64,000 nt of DNA from assembly GCA_916048095.2 (NCBI GenBank), contig OU696572.1, positions 10,193,376 through 10,257,375 on the forward strand, given 5' to 3'. Below are positions 41,801 to 55,183 of the stretch, piece by piece. Both the position numbers and the translations under genes were made by a program. Below the pieces are notes generated by a model that was given only the letters and a program-made list of their open reading frames with translations, was not told the DNA's origin and did not search any database. Each line of letters begins with the position of its first letter. Positions within the stretch are counted from its first letter, which is position 1. This DNA is from Sacculina carcini (Eukaryota; Arthropoda; Thecostraca; Sacculinidae).

Positions 41801-43393
41801 TTCGGTGTTCCACTCCCGGCGTTCTGATGACTGGGAATCCGGTAGGAGGTGCACAGAGCCGACGAAACTCGACCGACGATCGTACGTCGGAGAAACCGGT
41901 ACCATCTGATTCCAGCTCCTGAACGTTACTAACGTGCGCCAGCGTGGGATGTAGTCGGTTCGTCAGACTCCCGGCGTGTGTTGACTAATGCGTAACGCTG
42001 TCAATGAGGCGTCTGTTGCGCATGTCCAGCACCAGGCCGAATTCCCTCAGAAAATCTGCGCCGAGTATGGGTGACGGAACGGCTGCCACAATGAACTTGA
42101 AATTGTAAGATCGACCGAGGCCAAGGTCGACGCCAATTGGTAAATCTGCTTGAAAGACATCAATTCTGGACCCATTTGCCGCGCGGAGCAGTGGTCTGTT
42201 GAGCGGTGTGGTGTGATTCTTCGAAGCTGGCAACAGAGATACCTCACTGCCGCTGTGGACGAGGTAGCGCCGCCCTCTATGATCTACGACGTGAAGCAGG
42301 TGACACTCTGGACTGCAGCCGGTCAGCGCCACTACTGCCGGCTGCCGGGCGCGTTTCCCGACATGTCCGCTCGGAACGAGCACGAACCGGTGCACCTGCG
42401 GGCCGCTGGACCCCACTGCCGATGAAATTTGCACCAGCGACTGACGAAGGAGCCGGATTCTGACGAAGGCTTCGCCGGATGCCTCCTCGTCACTCCCCGG
42501 GCGGATGCTGACGACCAGTTTTTGTGATTGTGCGCCGCCGAAACCGTCGCTGATTCCTCCTCTCCCGATGACTCTGCCCTTGCTGGTGAAGGGACCTCTG
42601 CGAAGCGCCGTCCGGAAGCCGCTGCCACCACTTGTGCCGGCTGATAGTGAGCATCCGCTCGCACGGCTACCTCCACTAATGGCATGGTCTGAAGCCACTC
42701 CCTGCAAATTAGTTGCAGCGCTGCGGGCATCCGGGCAAGGAAAGATTCAACAATGATCTCATGACCGGTGTCGCTAGGATACAGCGCCTCCAGGTCGCCA
42801 TACAGCTGCGAAGGCTTGCGAACACCCAACTCACCCGGAATACTCAGCAGCCTTCTCAAGCGTTCGGCTGAAGTGAGCTGCAGACGCCGACGCAGGCGGT
42901 TACACAACTGTGTGTAACAGTCACCGGGAAGAGGCCTCGCAGTGGCCAGGTCCTTTACAATGCGAAATTGTGATGGCGGTAATTTCGCGAGCACCTTCCG
43001 CATCATCGTGCTTTGAACAGTGATTCCTGCGTCCTCTAAAAGATTGTCGCACATGGCAATCCAAGTGTCGACATCAATATCGTCAAAGGCGGGGAGTTCA
43101 ACCCTGACGCCCGAAGACTGGGATGCAGAACATGGTTCAGAACATGGTTCAGAACATTTACTTTCCATTTCAGGAAGCTAATTCGGGGTCACCACTGTAG
43201 AGGACCAAAAAGCTGTAAGTGCCAAATACTTTTACCCAGCGGAAAATAACGCACACCTCACTGGTCAGGACACGAGTGATGTATTCGTGAAGAGAAAAAA
43301 ACAACAATGAAAATAATCAACGTATCCAGCGCGCCACGATTAGTCCACACATAATTAATATAAAACAGTCCCTATCTATGCGCACTGGCTACA
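38868..43393 (-). mobile_element. Ty3/Gypsy element, CsRn1 group, young and apparently near whole
   Basis: Two 198-bp LTRs (38868-39065, 43196-43393) that I read as identical; 4-bp duplication ATAT; empty site in unit 1 near 15380. The primer site next to the 5' LTR (TGGTGACCCCGA) is the tRNA-Trp complement used by CsRn1. Parts on the minus strand: gag (about 43170-42340) with the C-x2-H-x9-C-x3-C box (WCKFHRQWGPAARRCTGSC), protease (about 42250-42000), then reverse transcriptase (YIDD), RNase H and integrase in one long stretch to about 39170. It looks whole or nearly so, with few breaks if any. Very recent, younger than the block duplication. Confidence 0.9.
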
Positions 43394-43911
43394 ATATCAC
43401 GCAAATGAATACGAATAGGATTTATGTTGTCATTCGAATAAACGCAGGCTGCATAAATTCAACGTTCCAGCACAGAATGAGCACTGCTGACTCATATAAT
43501 ATTGTGGCCTTGCATTGTGTGGTTTACTCACCACACAACGTTGATTTTTGACGCAATGCTGGGCTGGAGTGCATGATAAAAATGCAGCCAAAATAGATGC
43601 TTGTGGAGCGTTGTTCTAAATAAGCTGTCATCAAAACCTCTGGTGGATAGCATGAAATAATTACTTTTTTTCTTAAAATTACAAGAACATGTTCACTTTT
43701 TCTCATTTGAAGCTATAATAATTAATTATTTACAATGATATACACGTTTTAAATTGCCTTTGAGATAGAGTTGCAATTAAATATGCGCACAACGAAACGA
43801 AATATGTTGTATGTTTTATAAATTTGTCATTTAATAGATTTACATTCAACGATTCCACTCAGCGCACAGAAATTAGAAAAAAAGAAAAGAGCGCCTAAAA
43901 ATGACACACGC

Positions 43912-43945
<34 letters not shown>

Positions 43946-44126
43946 CGGTCTTGCGTTTGTTTTTACGAAAATTCCGTTGCAATTTTTCACAAGAGTAAAT
44001 ACACGTCTATATTTTTGTGCAGACAAAAAACCCAGCATCCATATAGCCTTATTTTTTTGTCGTGTAACGTGCGGTCAATGGCGAGCGATATACTGTGACT
44101 CATGAGATCAGGTGTGAGTAATCTGC

Positions 44127-44230
44127 TATATAACTGGACTTTCAGCGCAGCGGTGGCAGTACATTGACGACCGCCTCTCGAGTCACACCTGTGTTGCGTA
44201 GAAGTCCGTAATCAACGGTGATAATCACAG
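44127..44230 (+). promoter_or_regulatory. TATA box and noncoding exon 1, unit 3
   Basis: TATATAA at 44127-44133, donor TCACAG|GTGAGA after 44230. Confidence 0.6.
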
Positions 44231-45149
44231 GTGAGATGACACAATGCTGAGCGTATAATTGGCTTGTACCGTAGATCGCGGACATTACAGTCAAATTTTA
44301 ATTGAAAATTCTACTTCATATTTCCCATGGTAATTTCGGGTGGCTGCAAATGTTGTCAAGGTAAAAAATCCAGTCCGCCAAACTTTTATTTATCTAAAAG
44401 AACTAGCTTCATTGTAATAAGAATTATATCAATGTTAATCAAGTAAAAGTATGTGCAATAGTTTGATGAAGAACGTAAATTATCACGTAGATGATAGAAA
44501 ATGACGGATATTTTCTCAACATATTGTAAATGTGAAACAAAAGGATAATTTGAAAAATACTATCGGAGAAAGGTTTCAATTTTGGGTGGGCTTATTGGAG
44601 CGTACTACTTGAAAACCCTAGTATATTTCAGATGAGCATTTGGAACGGTACCAACTGTAGTTCTTGGCAAATCCATATTTGGAGACGATGTTTCCTGAGG
44701 CCTTTCAACCAATTAAGGCAAAAAGGGCACATGGACAATAGACCCAGGACCGTTGCTAGCTTTCTGGAGGCCCTAGGTAAGCAACAATCAGAGGTCCTAG
44801 AATTTTACATATAATCGAATTGGTGTTTCACTTATACCTTTCATCTTTTTATAGCGTAGACTCAGAAAATAAAAGGAGTAATAGTAAATTAAGTATTAAT
44901 ACGTGAAGAAAAAATACTATGATAAAAAATCAAATTTAAATAAAAAAAATAAAAATAGAATAGAATTGGACAAAGCTACACGAAGTGGTATACATGATAA
45001 TTCATGTATGATAATTTATGAAATAAAAATGCCTCAAAGCTGCGATGTATCTTAATGAATATTAATCCTCGAACTAGCAAACGGGCACTATTGAAAAGAA
45101 TAACTTATTTAGTTGAACCAATTACTGTGACTTCAATTGTTGAGAGTTT

Positions 45150-45446
45150 TTTTTGCGATGTCAGTTGAACTTGTGTGCACAAGTATCGAAAATGACCGAT
45201 TTCAGTCAATTTTGATGTTTTTTGGGATGTCAGTTGAACTTGTGTGCCCAAGTATCGAAAATGACCGATTTCGGTCAATTTTGACGTTTTTGGGATGCGA
45301 ATTTTGCTATGTCAGTTGAACTTGTGTGCACAAGTATCGAAAATGACCGATTTCGGTCTATTTTGACGTTTTTGGGATGTCAGTGACATACGTGTGCGTA
45401 AGTATCGAGAATGACCGATTTCGGTCAATATTGACGTTTTTCGGTC
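45150..45446. repeat. About 70-bp minisatellite, four copies, unit 3
   Basis: Near-identical to 21620-21926 in unit 2, in the same intron position. Confidence 0.85.
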
Positions 45447-45452
45447 TGTATG

Positions 45453-45635
45453 CAGTGGTGGCACCATAGAGGGGAAATGGAAGAGCTAAAGTCTCCCCAA
45501 AAACATGTTCCCAGCCTTCCCTGAGCCCCTCAAATTGCTGACGATGAGCATTTCGAGTGTAGTTCCTGTATGTTTGGCCAAGCCCGCCTATCTATTTCCT
45601 TAACCCCCCTCAGGAAAATACTGGCGCCGCCACTG
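45453..45635. mobile_element. Small hAT-like MITE in unit 3 intron
   Basis: Counterpart of 17111-17284, with the left end read as CAGTGGTGGCACC, as in unit 2. Confidence 0.6.
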
Positions 45636-46298
45636 CAGCTAGTACACTCCCCTGGGCTGCACCGGTTATAACGGACACGCCAGCATGATTGCAATGCAAT
45701 TTTGCAATTCATTGACATAGATGAGAAAATGAGGAGTGGAAGTGATATGATGCAAGTCATATTGAAAGTGATTTGAGAAAACGGTGCTCTGTTAGTTAAA
45801 GGTTAAAGGTTAAAGGTCTCAAGTGACAGCTGCTACACAGGAATAAGTCGAAGCTTATGAACACAGAGGTGTGTCCCGTGCAGCTCGCTGCCACCGCAGA
45901 ACCGACCCTCTCCACGCTCTGACGAATTGACGCTATACAATACAACTTATATTGATTTATTCTGGCAGAATGGAAAATGAGAATAAAAATACGGACTTAC
46001 TTCAACTATTTCTTCCTTCAATAAGCATGTTCGTAATTATTAATAAAATCAAAACGATACAGATATTTGTCAGATATATACATATGTGTTATCTTACATT
46101 TTCAAATCAATCAATTTTCTAGTAGTTGACCCCGTTATATGATCTGACCTGAAGGCTTAAATTCGTCGTAGTTCAGTTGAGTGTCAGATGCTCACTATTC
46201 CACTTTGTAGCTTGATATTTGAGCATGTGATATCGTGTAAAGCGTACCATTTAACACCACTATTTGTCTGGGTTGAATGTGTCTTGCAGGCGTGAAAA

Positions 46299-46652
46299 AT
46301 GACGGGTGTCTGGCTGCGGAATTGGCTTCGATGGAGCAATAGTTCGGCTATGGTGGCGGTTTATATAGCAGTCATGTTGTCAATTGTCGGGCACACCGCT
46401 AGCATAGTTAACGTGGACCTCAACGGGGGGCTGCGCGAATTTGCCCCGTGCTCTTGTTCGGAACAGTTGGACGATGGCTATAAGAATTGTCTGAGGGACG
46501 AGGGTACCAACGAAGCCACGTGTGAGTGCATCTACATGATCCACATTGATGGCGACAACATCACATATGTCTGCTCGATTGACACGTCGCCCGAGCCAAA
46601 TTTCAACGAAACCAATTTCAATGACTTTATCTTCGGATATTTGAACGACTGA
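46299..46652 (+). CDS. Small secreted six-cysteine protein, type 1, unit 3
   Basis: 117 aa, differing from the unit 1 protein at residue 16 (Ser) and 38 (Val). Same signal region, six cysteines and two sequons. The exon starts at 46290 after 'gtcttgcag'. AATAAA at 46930. The promoter module is at 44127, so the intron is about 2.06 kb, longer than in units 1 and 4 because of the minisatellite. Confidence 0.75.
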   Translation: MTGVWLRNWLRWSNSSAMVAVYIAVMLSIVGHTASIVNVDLNGGLREFAPCSCSEQLDDGYKNCLRDEGTNEATCECIYMIHIDGDNITYVCSIDTSPEPNFNETNFNDFIFGYLND

Positions 46653-47444
46653 ATGGCGGCTGCGAAGGATTTTGAGTTTTTCAGTGTGTTAGTATGAGTT
46701 TCACTGAAGAACAACAGAGAACTCGTCAGAAGAAAATCAAGAGAACTTGGAAAATTGTATTGGGTAAAATTTTGTGTGTGATTTCCGGATATCAAATGAT
46801 TTTTCTATATATATATATATATAATTTTCATGTATTGTTCTAATAATATCTAATGTACTGTCACCTTGTTTGTTATTTCATCTATTTCATGCCATTTTTT
46901 CTCTCAATTGTCCGTAAAATTGTGAACAAAATAAAAAAACGCTAGAAATATTTGAGTTGTTTCAACGGCTGGCATTTTGCCAAAAATTGTGTGATATTTA
47001 ACATCGTCATCACGCTAGCCAAGAAGACTTCTGAAATCTTACCATGATTCCTTCGTCTGAATCAGTGCTTTGCAAGCTGTGTGTGAGTTTCCCAGTGTAA
47101 AATTTATGGTCGGACATATGGACATATGCTTTATTAATCCGAATTCATTTATTTTTGTTTCTAGTGACTCACTGACACTTAATTTTGGGCGGAACAACTA
47201 AATTTATTGGTTTTCTAATCGCTGCTGCTGAAAAATATGAGTTGGCTCATTAAGAAGTGAGGAATCAGATTGAAAAAATTACAGACTACTGGTCTAGACT
47301 GTGGCGAATAATCAATTAATGTTTGGCCTATGATTTTCGATGAAAACGACCGAGTCTGTTCTGCTGGGAAAATTTGTTATTGAATTCCAATTGAACAATT
47401 GTTTTTATATCAGGCGATATAAAAAGCCAGCTGAATAATAATGA

Positions 47445-47760
47445 ATGTGGACGTTTATTTTGGCAGCCGGCCAAGGCGAGAAACTAATATTATTTCTTCT
47501 TTTTCAACTAGTACTTAACACGCCTTCACATTCCAACTGGAATTTTTACTTTGTACACACGTTTTTTGTCAGCGAAGAAACGGCAGTGACACATTGACAG
47601 AGTGTAATTTCGGGAGGAGCTTAATTGATTGGGGGGCTGAATTTTGGGGCGATCAGCCATGCACATGCATCACTATGCAACGTCTTTGCCATAATGTTTA
47701 CATCAACCGATTCTACAAAAAAAATAACTTTTCTTGAACTCTTTCAGTGAACCTCTTGGT
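47445..47760 (+). other. Unit 3 counterpart of the doubtful 97-aa ORF, frameshifted
   Basis: Same TATAAAA and start MWTFILAAGQGEKL, but the T-run is one shorter than in unit 1, so the frame ends about 50 codons in. Units 4 (from 52020) and 5 (from 56850) share this state. Three of four copies being closed argues against a conserved protein. Confidence 0.2.
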
Positions 47761-48906
47761 TATGAGGAGTTGATGGAAACATTCGGGGGGGGGGGGCTTC
47801 AGCCCCTGAACCCTCCTCTCGATCCGCCAGTGCACATCGAATGAGGCACACATCTATGACTGAATTGAACATTAAAGACACGTATATATTTCTTGATATG
47901 TTTGCGTGCTTGTTGTTAGACAGCCTAGACGACCAGCCCAAGCCAATACTGTTGCAACAGTCACGAAACATTCCATCAGAGCACAAAATCACACTAATAA
48001 TAATCAGTCTGTCAACTATTGCCAAAAGACAATTAAACAGGGACGTTTAATTCGAGGGTGCGTTTAATTAGAGGTTTTACGGTATATTTACAGAGACCAC
48101 TTCACACTGTCCTGTAAGACCTCACTTCACTAGCGGAGTTCAAACACGATTCATACACATAACACAATAACACACAAGGCGAGGAAATAACACGCAAATG
48201 AATACGAATAGGATTTATGTTGTCATTCGAATAAACGCAGGCTGCATAAATTCAACGTTCCAGCACAGAATGAACACTGCTGACTCATAGAATATTGTGG
48301 TCTTGCATTGTGTGGTTTACTCACCACACAACGTTGATTTTTGACGCAATGCTGGGCTGGAGTGCATGATAAAAATGCAGCCAAAATAGATGCTTGTGGA
48401 GCGTTGTTCTAAATAAGCTGTCATCAAAACCTCTGGTGGATAGCATGAAATAATTACTTTTTTTCTTAAAATTACAAGAACACGTACACTTTTTCTCATT
48501 TGAAGCTATAATAATTAATTATTTACAATCATATACACGTTTTAAATTGCCTTTGAGATAGAGTTGCCATTAAATATGCGCACAACGAAACGAAATATGT
48601 TGTATGTTTTATACATTTGTCATTTAATAGATTTACATTCAACGATTCCACTCAGCGCACAGAAATTAGAAAAAAAGAAAAGAGCGCATAAAAATAACAC
48701 GCACATACACAAACACATACACATCGGTCTTGCGTTTGTTTTTACGAAAATTCCGTTGAAATTTTTCCCAAAGGTTAAATACGAGTCTATATTTTTGTGC
48801 AGACAAAAAACCCACCATCCATATAGCCTTATTTTTTTGTCGTGTAACGTGCGGTCAATGGCGAGCGATATACTGTGACTCATGAGATCAAGTGTGAGTA
48901 ATCTGC

Positions 48907-49010
48907 TATATAACTGGAATTTCAGCGCAGCGGTGGCAGTACATTGACGACCGCCTCTCGAGTCACACCTGTGTTGCGTAGAAGTCCGCAATCAACGGGG
49001 ATAATCACAG
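48907..49010 (+). promoter_or_regulatory. TATA box and noncoding exon 1, unit 4
   Basis: TATATAA at 48907-48913, donor TCACAG|GTGAGA after 49010. Confidence 0.6.
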
Positions 49011-49981
49011 GTGAGATGACACAATGCTGAGCGTATAATTGGCTTGTACCGTAGATCGCAGACATTACAGTCAAATATTAATTGAAAATTCTACTTCATA
49101 TTTCCCATGGTAATTTTGGGTGGCTGCAAATGTTTTCAAGGTAAAAAATCCAGTCTGTCAAAGTTTTATTTATCTAAAAGAACTAGCTTCATTGTAATCA
49201 GAATTATATCAATGTTAATCAAGTAAAAGTATGTGCAATAGTTTGATGAAGAACGTAAATTATCACGTAGATGATAGAAAATGACGGATATTTTCTCAAC
49301 ATATTGTAAATGTGAAACAAAAGGATAATTTGAAAAATACTATCGGAGAAAGGTTCCAATTTTGGGTGGGCTTATTGGAGCGTACTACTTGAAAACCCTA
49401 GTATATTTCAGATGAGCATTTGGAACGGTACCAACTGTAGTTCTTGGCAAATCCTTATTTGGAGTCGATGTTTCCTGAGGCCTTTCAACCAATTAAGGCA
49501 AAAAGGGCACATGGACAATAGACCCAGGACCGTTGCTAGCTTTCTGGAGGCCCTAGGTAAGCAACAATCAGAGGTCCTAGAATTTTACATATAATCGAAT
49601 TGGTGTTTCACTTATACCTTTCATCTTTTGATAGCGTAGACTCAGAAAATAAAAAGAGTAATAGTAAATCAAGTATTAATACGTGAACAAAAAATATATA
49701 AAATGATATGATAAAAAATATGATATGATAAAATGATATGATAAAAAATCAAATTTAAAAAAATGATATGATAAAAAATCAAATTTAAAAAAATAAAAAT
49801 AAAAATAGAATAGAATTGGACAAAGCTACACGAAGTGGTATACATGTATGATAATTTATGAAATAAAAATGCCTCAAAGCTGCGATGTATCTTAATGAAT
49901 ATTAATCCTCGAACTAGAAAAAAGGGCACTATTGAAAAGAATTACATCTTTACTGTGACTCCAGTTGTTGAGGTCTGTACG

Positions 49982-50155
49982 CAGTGGCGGCACCATAGAG
50001 GGGGAATGGACAGGCTGAATTATCCCCACAAATTCCCTGAGCCCCTCAAATTACCATGATAAACATGAACATTTCGAGTGGAGTTTCTCATGTTTCGCCA
50101 AGCCTGCGCATCTATTTCCTTAACCCCCCTCAGGAAAATACTGGCGCCGCCACTG
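49982..50155. mobile_element. Small hAT-like MITE in unit 4 intron
   Basis: Counterpart of 17111-17284 with matching ends CAGTGGCGGCACC and GGCGCCGCCACTG. Confidence 0.6.
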
Positions 50156-50809
50156 CAGCTAGTACACTCCCCTGGGCTGCACCGGTTATAGCGGACACGC
50201 CAGCATAAATGCAATGCAATTTTGCAATTCATTGACATAGATGAGAAAATGAGGAGTGGAAGTGATGTGATGCAAGTCATATTGAAAGTGATTTGAGAAA
50301 ACAGTGCTCTGTTAGTTAAAGGTTAAAGGTCTAAGTGACAGCTGCTACACAGGAATAAGCCGAAGCTTATGAATACACAGGTGTGTCCCGTGCAGCTCGC
50401 TGCCACCGCAGAACCGACCATCTCCATGCTATGACGAATTGACGCTATACAATACAACTTATATTGATTTATTCTGGCAGACTGGAAAATGAGAATAAAA
50501 ATACGGACGTACTTCAGCTATTTCTTCCTTCAATAAGCATGTTCGTAATTATTAATGAAATCAAAACGATACAGATATTTGTCAGATATATACATATGTG
50601 TTATCTTAAATTTCAAATCAATCAATTTTCTGGTAGTTGACCCCGTTTTATTATCTGAACTGAACGCTCAAATTCGTCGTAGTTCAGTTGAGTGTCGGAT
50701 GCTCACTATTCCACTTTGTAGCTTGATATTTGAGCACGTGATATCGTGTATAGCGTACCATTTAACACCACTATTTGTCTGGGTTGAATGTGTCTTGCAG
50801 GCGTGAAAA

Positions 50810-51163
50810 ATGACGGGTGTCTGGCTGCGAAATTGGCTTCGATGGAGCAATAGTGCGGCTATGGTGGCGGTTTATATAGCAGTCATGTTGTCAATTGTCG
50901 GGCACACCGCTAGCATAGTTAACGTGGACCTCAACGGGGGGCTGCGCGAATTTGCCCCGTGCTCTTGTTCGGAACAGTTGGACGATGGCTATAAGAATTG
51001 TCTGAGGGACGAGGGTACCAACGAAGCCACGTGTGAGTGCATCTACATGATCCACATTGATGGCGACAACATCACATATGTCTGCTCGATTGACACGTCG
51101 CCCGAGCCAAATTTCAACGAAACCAATTTCAATGACTTTATCTTCGGATATTTGAACGACTGA
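50810..51163 (+). CDS. Small secreted six-cysteine protein, type 1, unit 4
   Basis: 117 aa, differing from unit 1 only at residues 16 (Ala) and 38 (Val). Exon from 50801 after 'gtcttgcag'; promoter module at 48907; intron about 1.79 kb. Followed by an 83-bp (TA)n and AATAAA at 51505. I used this copy for the codon comparison with type 2. Confidence 0.75.
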   Translation: MTGVWLRNWLRWSNSAAMVAVYIAVMLSIVGHTASIVNVDLNGGLREFAPCSCSEQLDDGYKNCLRDEGTNEATCECIYMIHIDGDNITYVCSIDTSPEPNFNETNFNDFIFGYLND

Positions 51164-51313
51164 ATGGCGACTGCGAAGGATTTTGAGTTTTTCAGTGTGT
51201 TAGTATGAGTTTCACTGAAGAACAACAGAGAACTCGTCAGAAGAAAATCAAGAGAACTTGAAAAATTGTATTGGGTAAAATTTTGTGTGTGATTTCCGGA
51301 TATCAAATGATTT

Positions 51314-51316
<3 letters not shown>

Positions 51317-51399
<83 letters not shown>
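51317..51399. repeat. (TA)n in the 3' UTR, unit 4
   Basis: The longest of the array's TA tracts, about 83 bp. Confidence 0.9.
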
Positions 51400-51405
<6 letters not shown>

Positions 51406-53278
51406 TGTATTATTCTAATAATATCTAATGTACTGTCACCTTGTTTGTTATTTCATCTATTTCATGCCATTTTTTCTCTCAATTGTCCGTAAAATTGTGA
51501 ACAAAATAAAAAAACGCTAGAAATATTTGAGTTGTTTCAACGGCTGGCATTTTGCCAAAAATTGTGTGATATTTAACATCGTCATCACGCTAGCCAAGAA
51601 GACTTCTGAAATCTTACCATGGTTCCTTCGTCTGAATCAGTGCTTTGCAAGCTGTGTGTGAGTTTCCCAGTGTAAAATTTATGGTCGGACATATGGACAT
51701 ATGCTTTATTAATCCGAATTCATTTATTTTTGTTTCTAGTGACTCACTGACACTTAATTTTGGGCGGAACAACTAAATTTATTGGTTTTCTAATCGCTGC
51801 TGCTGAAAAATATGAGTTGGCTCATTAAGAAGTGAGGAATCAGATTGAAAAAATTACAGACTACTGGTCTAGACTGTGGCGAATAATCAATTAATGTTTG
51901 GCCTATGATTTTCGATGAAAACGACCGAGTCTGTTCTGCTGGGAAAATTTGTTATTGAATTCCAATTGAACAATTGTTTTTATATCAGGCGATATAAAAA
52001 GCCAGCTGAATAATAATGAATGTGGACGTTTATTTTGGCAGCCGGCCAAGGCGAGAAACTAATATTATTTCTTCTTTTTCAACTAGTACTTAACACACCT
52101 TCACATTCCAACTGGAATTTTTACTTTGAACACACGTTTTTTGTCAGCGAAGAAACGGCAGTGACACATTGACAGAGTGTAATTTCGGGAGGAGCTTAAT
52201 TGATTGGGGGGCTGAATTTTGGGGCGATCAGCCATGCACATGCATCACTATGCAACGTCTTTGCCATAATGTTTACATCAACCGATTCTACAAAAAAAAT
52301 AACTTTTCTTGAACTCTTTCAGTGAACCTCTTGGTTATGAGGAGTTGATGGAAACATTCGGGGGTGGGGGGCTTCAGCCCCTGAACCCTCCTCTCGATCC
52401 GCCAGTGCACATCGAATGAGGCACACATCTATGACTGAATTGAACATTAAAGACACGTATATATTTCTTGATATGTTTGCGTGCTTGTTGTTAGACAGCC
52501 TAGACGACCAGCCCAAGCCAATACTGTTGCAACAGTCACGAAACATTCCATCAGAGCACAAAATCACACTAATAATAATCAGTCTGTCAACTATTGCCAA
52601 AAGTCAATTAAACAGGGACGTTTAATTCGAGGGTGCGTTTAATTAGAGGTTTTACGGTATATTTACAGAGACCACTTCACACTGTCCTGTAAGACCTCAC
52701 TTCACTAGCGGAGTTCAAACAGGATTCATACACATAACACAATAACACACAAGGCGAGGAAATAACACGCAAATGAATACGAATAGGATTTATGTTGTCA
52801 TTCGAATAAACGCAGGCTGCATAAATTCAACGTTCCAGCACAGAATGAACACTGCTGACTCATAGAATATTGTGGTCTTGCATTGTGTGGTTTACTCACC
52901 ACACAACGTTGATTTTTGACGCAATGCTGGGCTGGAGTGCATGATAAAAATGCAGCCAAAATAGATGCTTGTGGAGCGTTGTTCTTAATCAGCTGTCATC
53001 AAAACCTCTGGTGGATAGCATGAAATAATTACTTTTTTCTTAAAATTACAAGAACATGTTCACTTTTTCTCATTTGAAGCTATAATAATTAATTATTTAC
53101 AATCATATACACATTTTAAATTGCCTTTGAGATAGAGTTGCAAATGAATATGCGCACAACGAAACGAAATATGTTGTATGTTTTATACATTTGTCATTTA
53201 ATAGATTTACATTCAACGATTCCACTCAGCGCACAGAAATTAGAAAAAAAGATAAGAGCGCCTAAAAATGACACACGC

Positions 53279-53315
<37 letters not shown>

Positions 53316-53496
53316 GGTCTTGCGTTTGTTTTCACGAAAATTCCGTTGAAATTTTTCCAAAAGGTTAAATACGCGTCTATATTTTTGTTCAGACAAAAAA
53401 CCCGCGATCCATATAGCCTTATTTTTTTGTCGTGTAACGTGCGGTCAATGGCGAGCGATATACTGTGACTCATGAGATCAGGTGTGAGTAATCTGC

Positions 53497-53600
53497 TATA
53501 TAACTGGAATTTCAGCGCAGCGGTGGCAGTACATTGACGACCGCTTCTCGAGTCACACCTGTGTTGCGTAGAAGTCCGCAATCAACGGGTATAATCACAG
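53497..53600 (+). promoter_or_regulatory. TATA box and noncoding exon 1, unit 5
   Basis: TATATAA at 53497-53503, donor TCACAG|GTGAGA after 53600. Confidence 0.6.
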
Positions 53601-54510
53601 GTGAGATGACACAATGCTGAGCGTATAATTGTTTTGTACCGTAGATCGCGGACATTACAGTCAAATATTAATTGAAAATTCTACTTCATATTTCCCATGG
53701 TAATTTCGGGTGGCTGCAAATGTTTTCAAGGTAAAAAATCCAGTCTGCCAAAGTTTTATTTATCTAAAAGAACTAGCTTCATTGTAATATGAAATATACC
53801 AATGTTAATCAAGTACAAGTATGTGCAATAGTTTGATGAAGAACGTAAATTATCACGTAGATGATAGAAAATGACGGATATTTTCTCAACATATTGTAAA
53901 TGTGAAACAAAAGGATAATTTGAAAAATACTATCGGAGAAAGGTTCCAATTTTGGGTGGGCTTATTGGAGCGTACTACTTGAAAACCCTAGTATATTTCA
54001 GATGAGCATTTGGAAAGGTACCAACTGTAGTTCTTGGCAAATCCATATTTGGAGACGATGTTTCCTGAGGCCTTTCAACCAATTAAGGCAAAAAGGGCAC
54101 ATGGACAATAGACCCAGGACCGTTGCTAGCTTTCTGGAGGCCCTAGGTAAGCAACAATCAGAGGTCCTAGAATTTTACATATAATCGAATTGGTGTTTCA
54201 CTTATACCTTTCATCTTTTTATAGCGTAGACTCAGAAAATAAAAGGAGTAATAGTAAATTAAGTATTAATACGTGAAGAAAAAATACTATGATAAAAAAT
54301 CAAATTTAAATAAAAAAAATAAAAATAGAATAGAATTGGACAAAGCTACACGAAGTGGTATACATGATAATTCATGTATGATAATTTATGAAATAAAAAT
54401 GCCTCAAAGTTGCGATGTATCTTAATGAATATTAATCCTCGAACTAGCAAAAGGGCACTATTGAAAATAATTACATCTTCACTGTGACTCCAGTTGTTGA
54501 TGTCTGTATG

Positions 54511-54685
54511 CAGTGGCGGCACCATAGAGGGGAAATGAACAGGCTGAATTATCCCCACAAATTCCCTGAGCCCCTCAAATTACCATGATAAACATGAACA
54601 TTTCGAGTGTAGTTCCTGTATGTTTCGCCAAGCCCGCGCATCTATTTCCTTAACCCCCCTCAGGAAAATACTGGCGCCGCCACTG
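54511..54685. mobile_element. Small hAT-like MITE in unit 5 intron
   Basis: Counterpart of 17111-17284. Confidence 0.6.
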
Positions 54686-54845
54686 CAGCTAGTACACTCC
54701 CCTGGGCTGCACCGGTTATAACGGACACGCCAGCATAAATGCAATGCAATTTTGCAATTCATTGACATAGATGAGAAAATGAGGAGTGAAAGTGATATGA
54801 TGCAAGTCATATTGAAAGTGATTTGAGAAAACAGTGCTCTGTTAG

Positions 54846-55183
54846 TTAAAGGTTAAAGGTTAATGGCCTCAAGTGACAGCTGCTACACAGGAATAAGTCG
54901 AAGCTTATGAACACAGAGGTGTGTCCCGTGCAGCTCGCTGCCACCGCAGAACCGACCCTCTCCACACTATGACGCCACAAGGACGTAATACGTATTAAAG
55001 AGGGTCACCTCCCCAGAATGCATGACACAACACATGACTGACATCTGGTACCATCATTTACTGCTGGGTGGACAGGGACTGTTGGATTATAGAATTCGGC
55101 CAAATAAATTGTCCTCCGCCGGGTTTCGAACCACGGACCCCCGCTCGTGAGGCGGTTGTGCTAACAACTGCACCACGGAGTCC
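54846..55183 (-). mobile_element. tRNA-Val SINE, full length, unit 5
   Basis: Inverse copy of the whole SINE. The tRNA head is at the 55183 end (anticodon loop CTCACGA, B box GGTTCGAAACCC) and the 'ttaaccttt' tail at 54846. The other units have lost the head, body start and about 150 bases of neighbouring sequence, joining 'ctatgacg' to 'aattgacgctatacaat'. Unit 5 therefore keeps the ancestral state. Confidence 0.8.

Larger units (their letters stand above)
38655..47978 (+). repeat. Array unit 3 (block B, first), split by a Gypsy insertion
   Basis: About 4.8 kb without the insertion at 38868-43393. It has the layout of unit 1 but carries the 70-bp minisatellite of unit 2, so it is a mosaic. 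Confidence 0.85.
47979..52553 (+). repeat. Array unit 4
   Basis: 4575 bp. The upstream third (no CA run; 'cacatacacaaacacataca' instead) matches unit 2, the intron lacks the minisatellite like unit 1, and the spacer matches unit 3. Confidence 0.85.
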
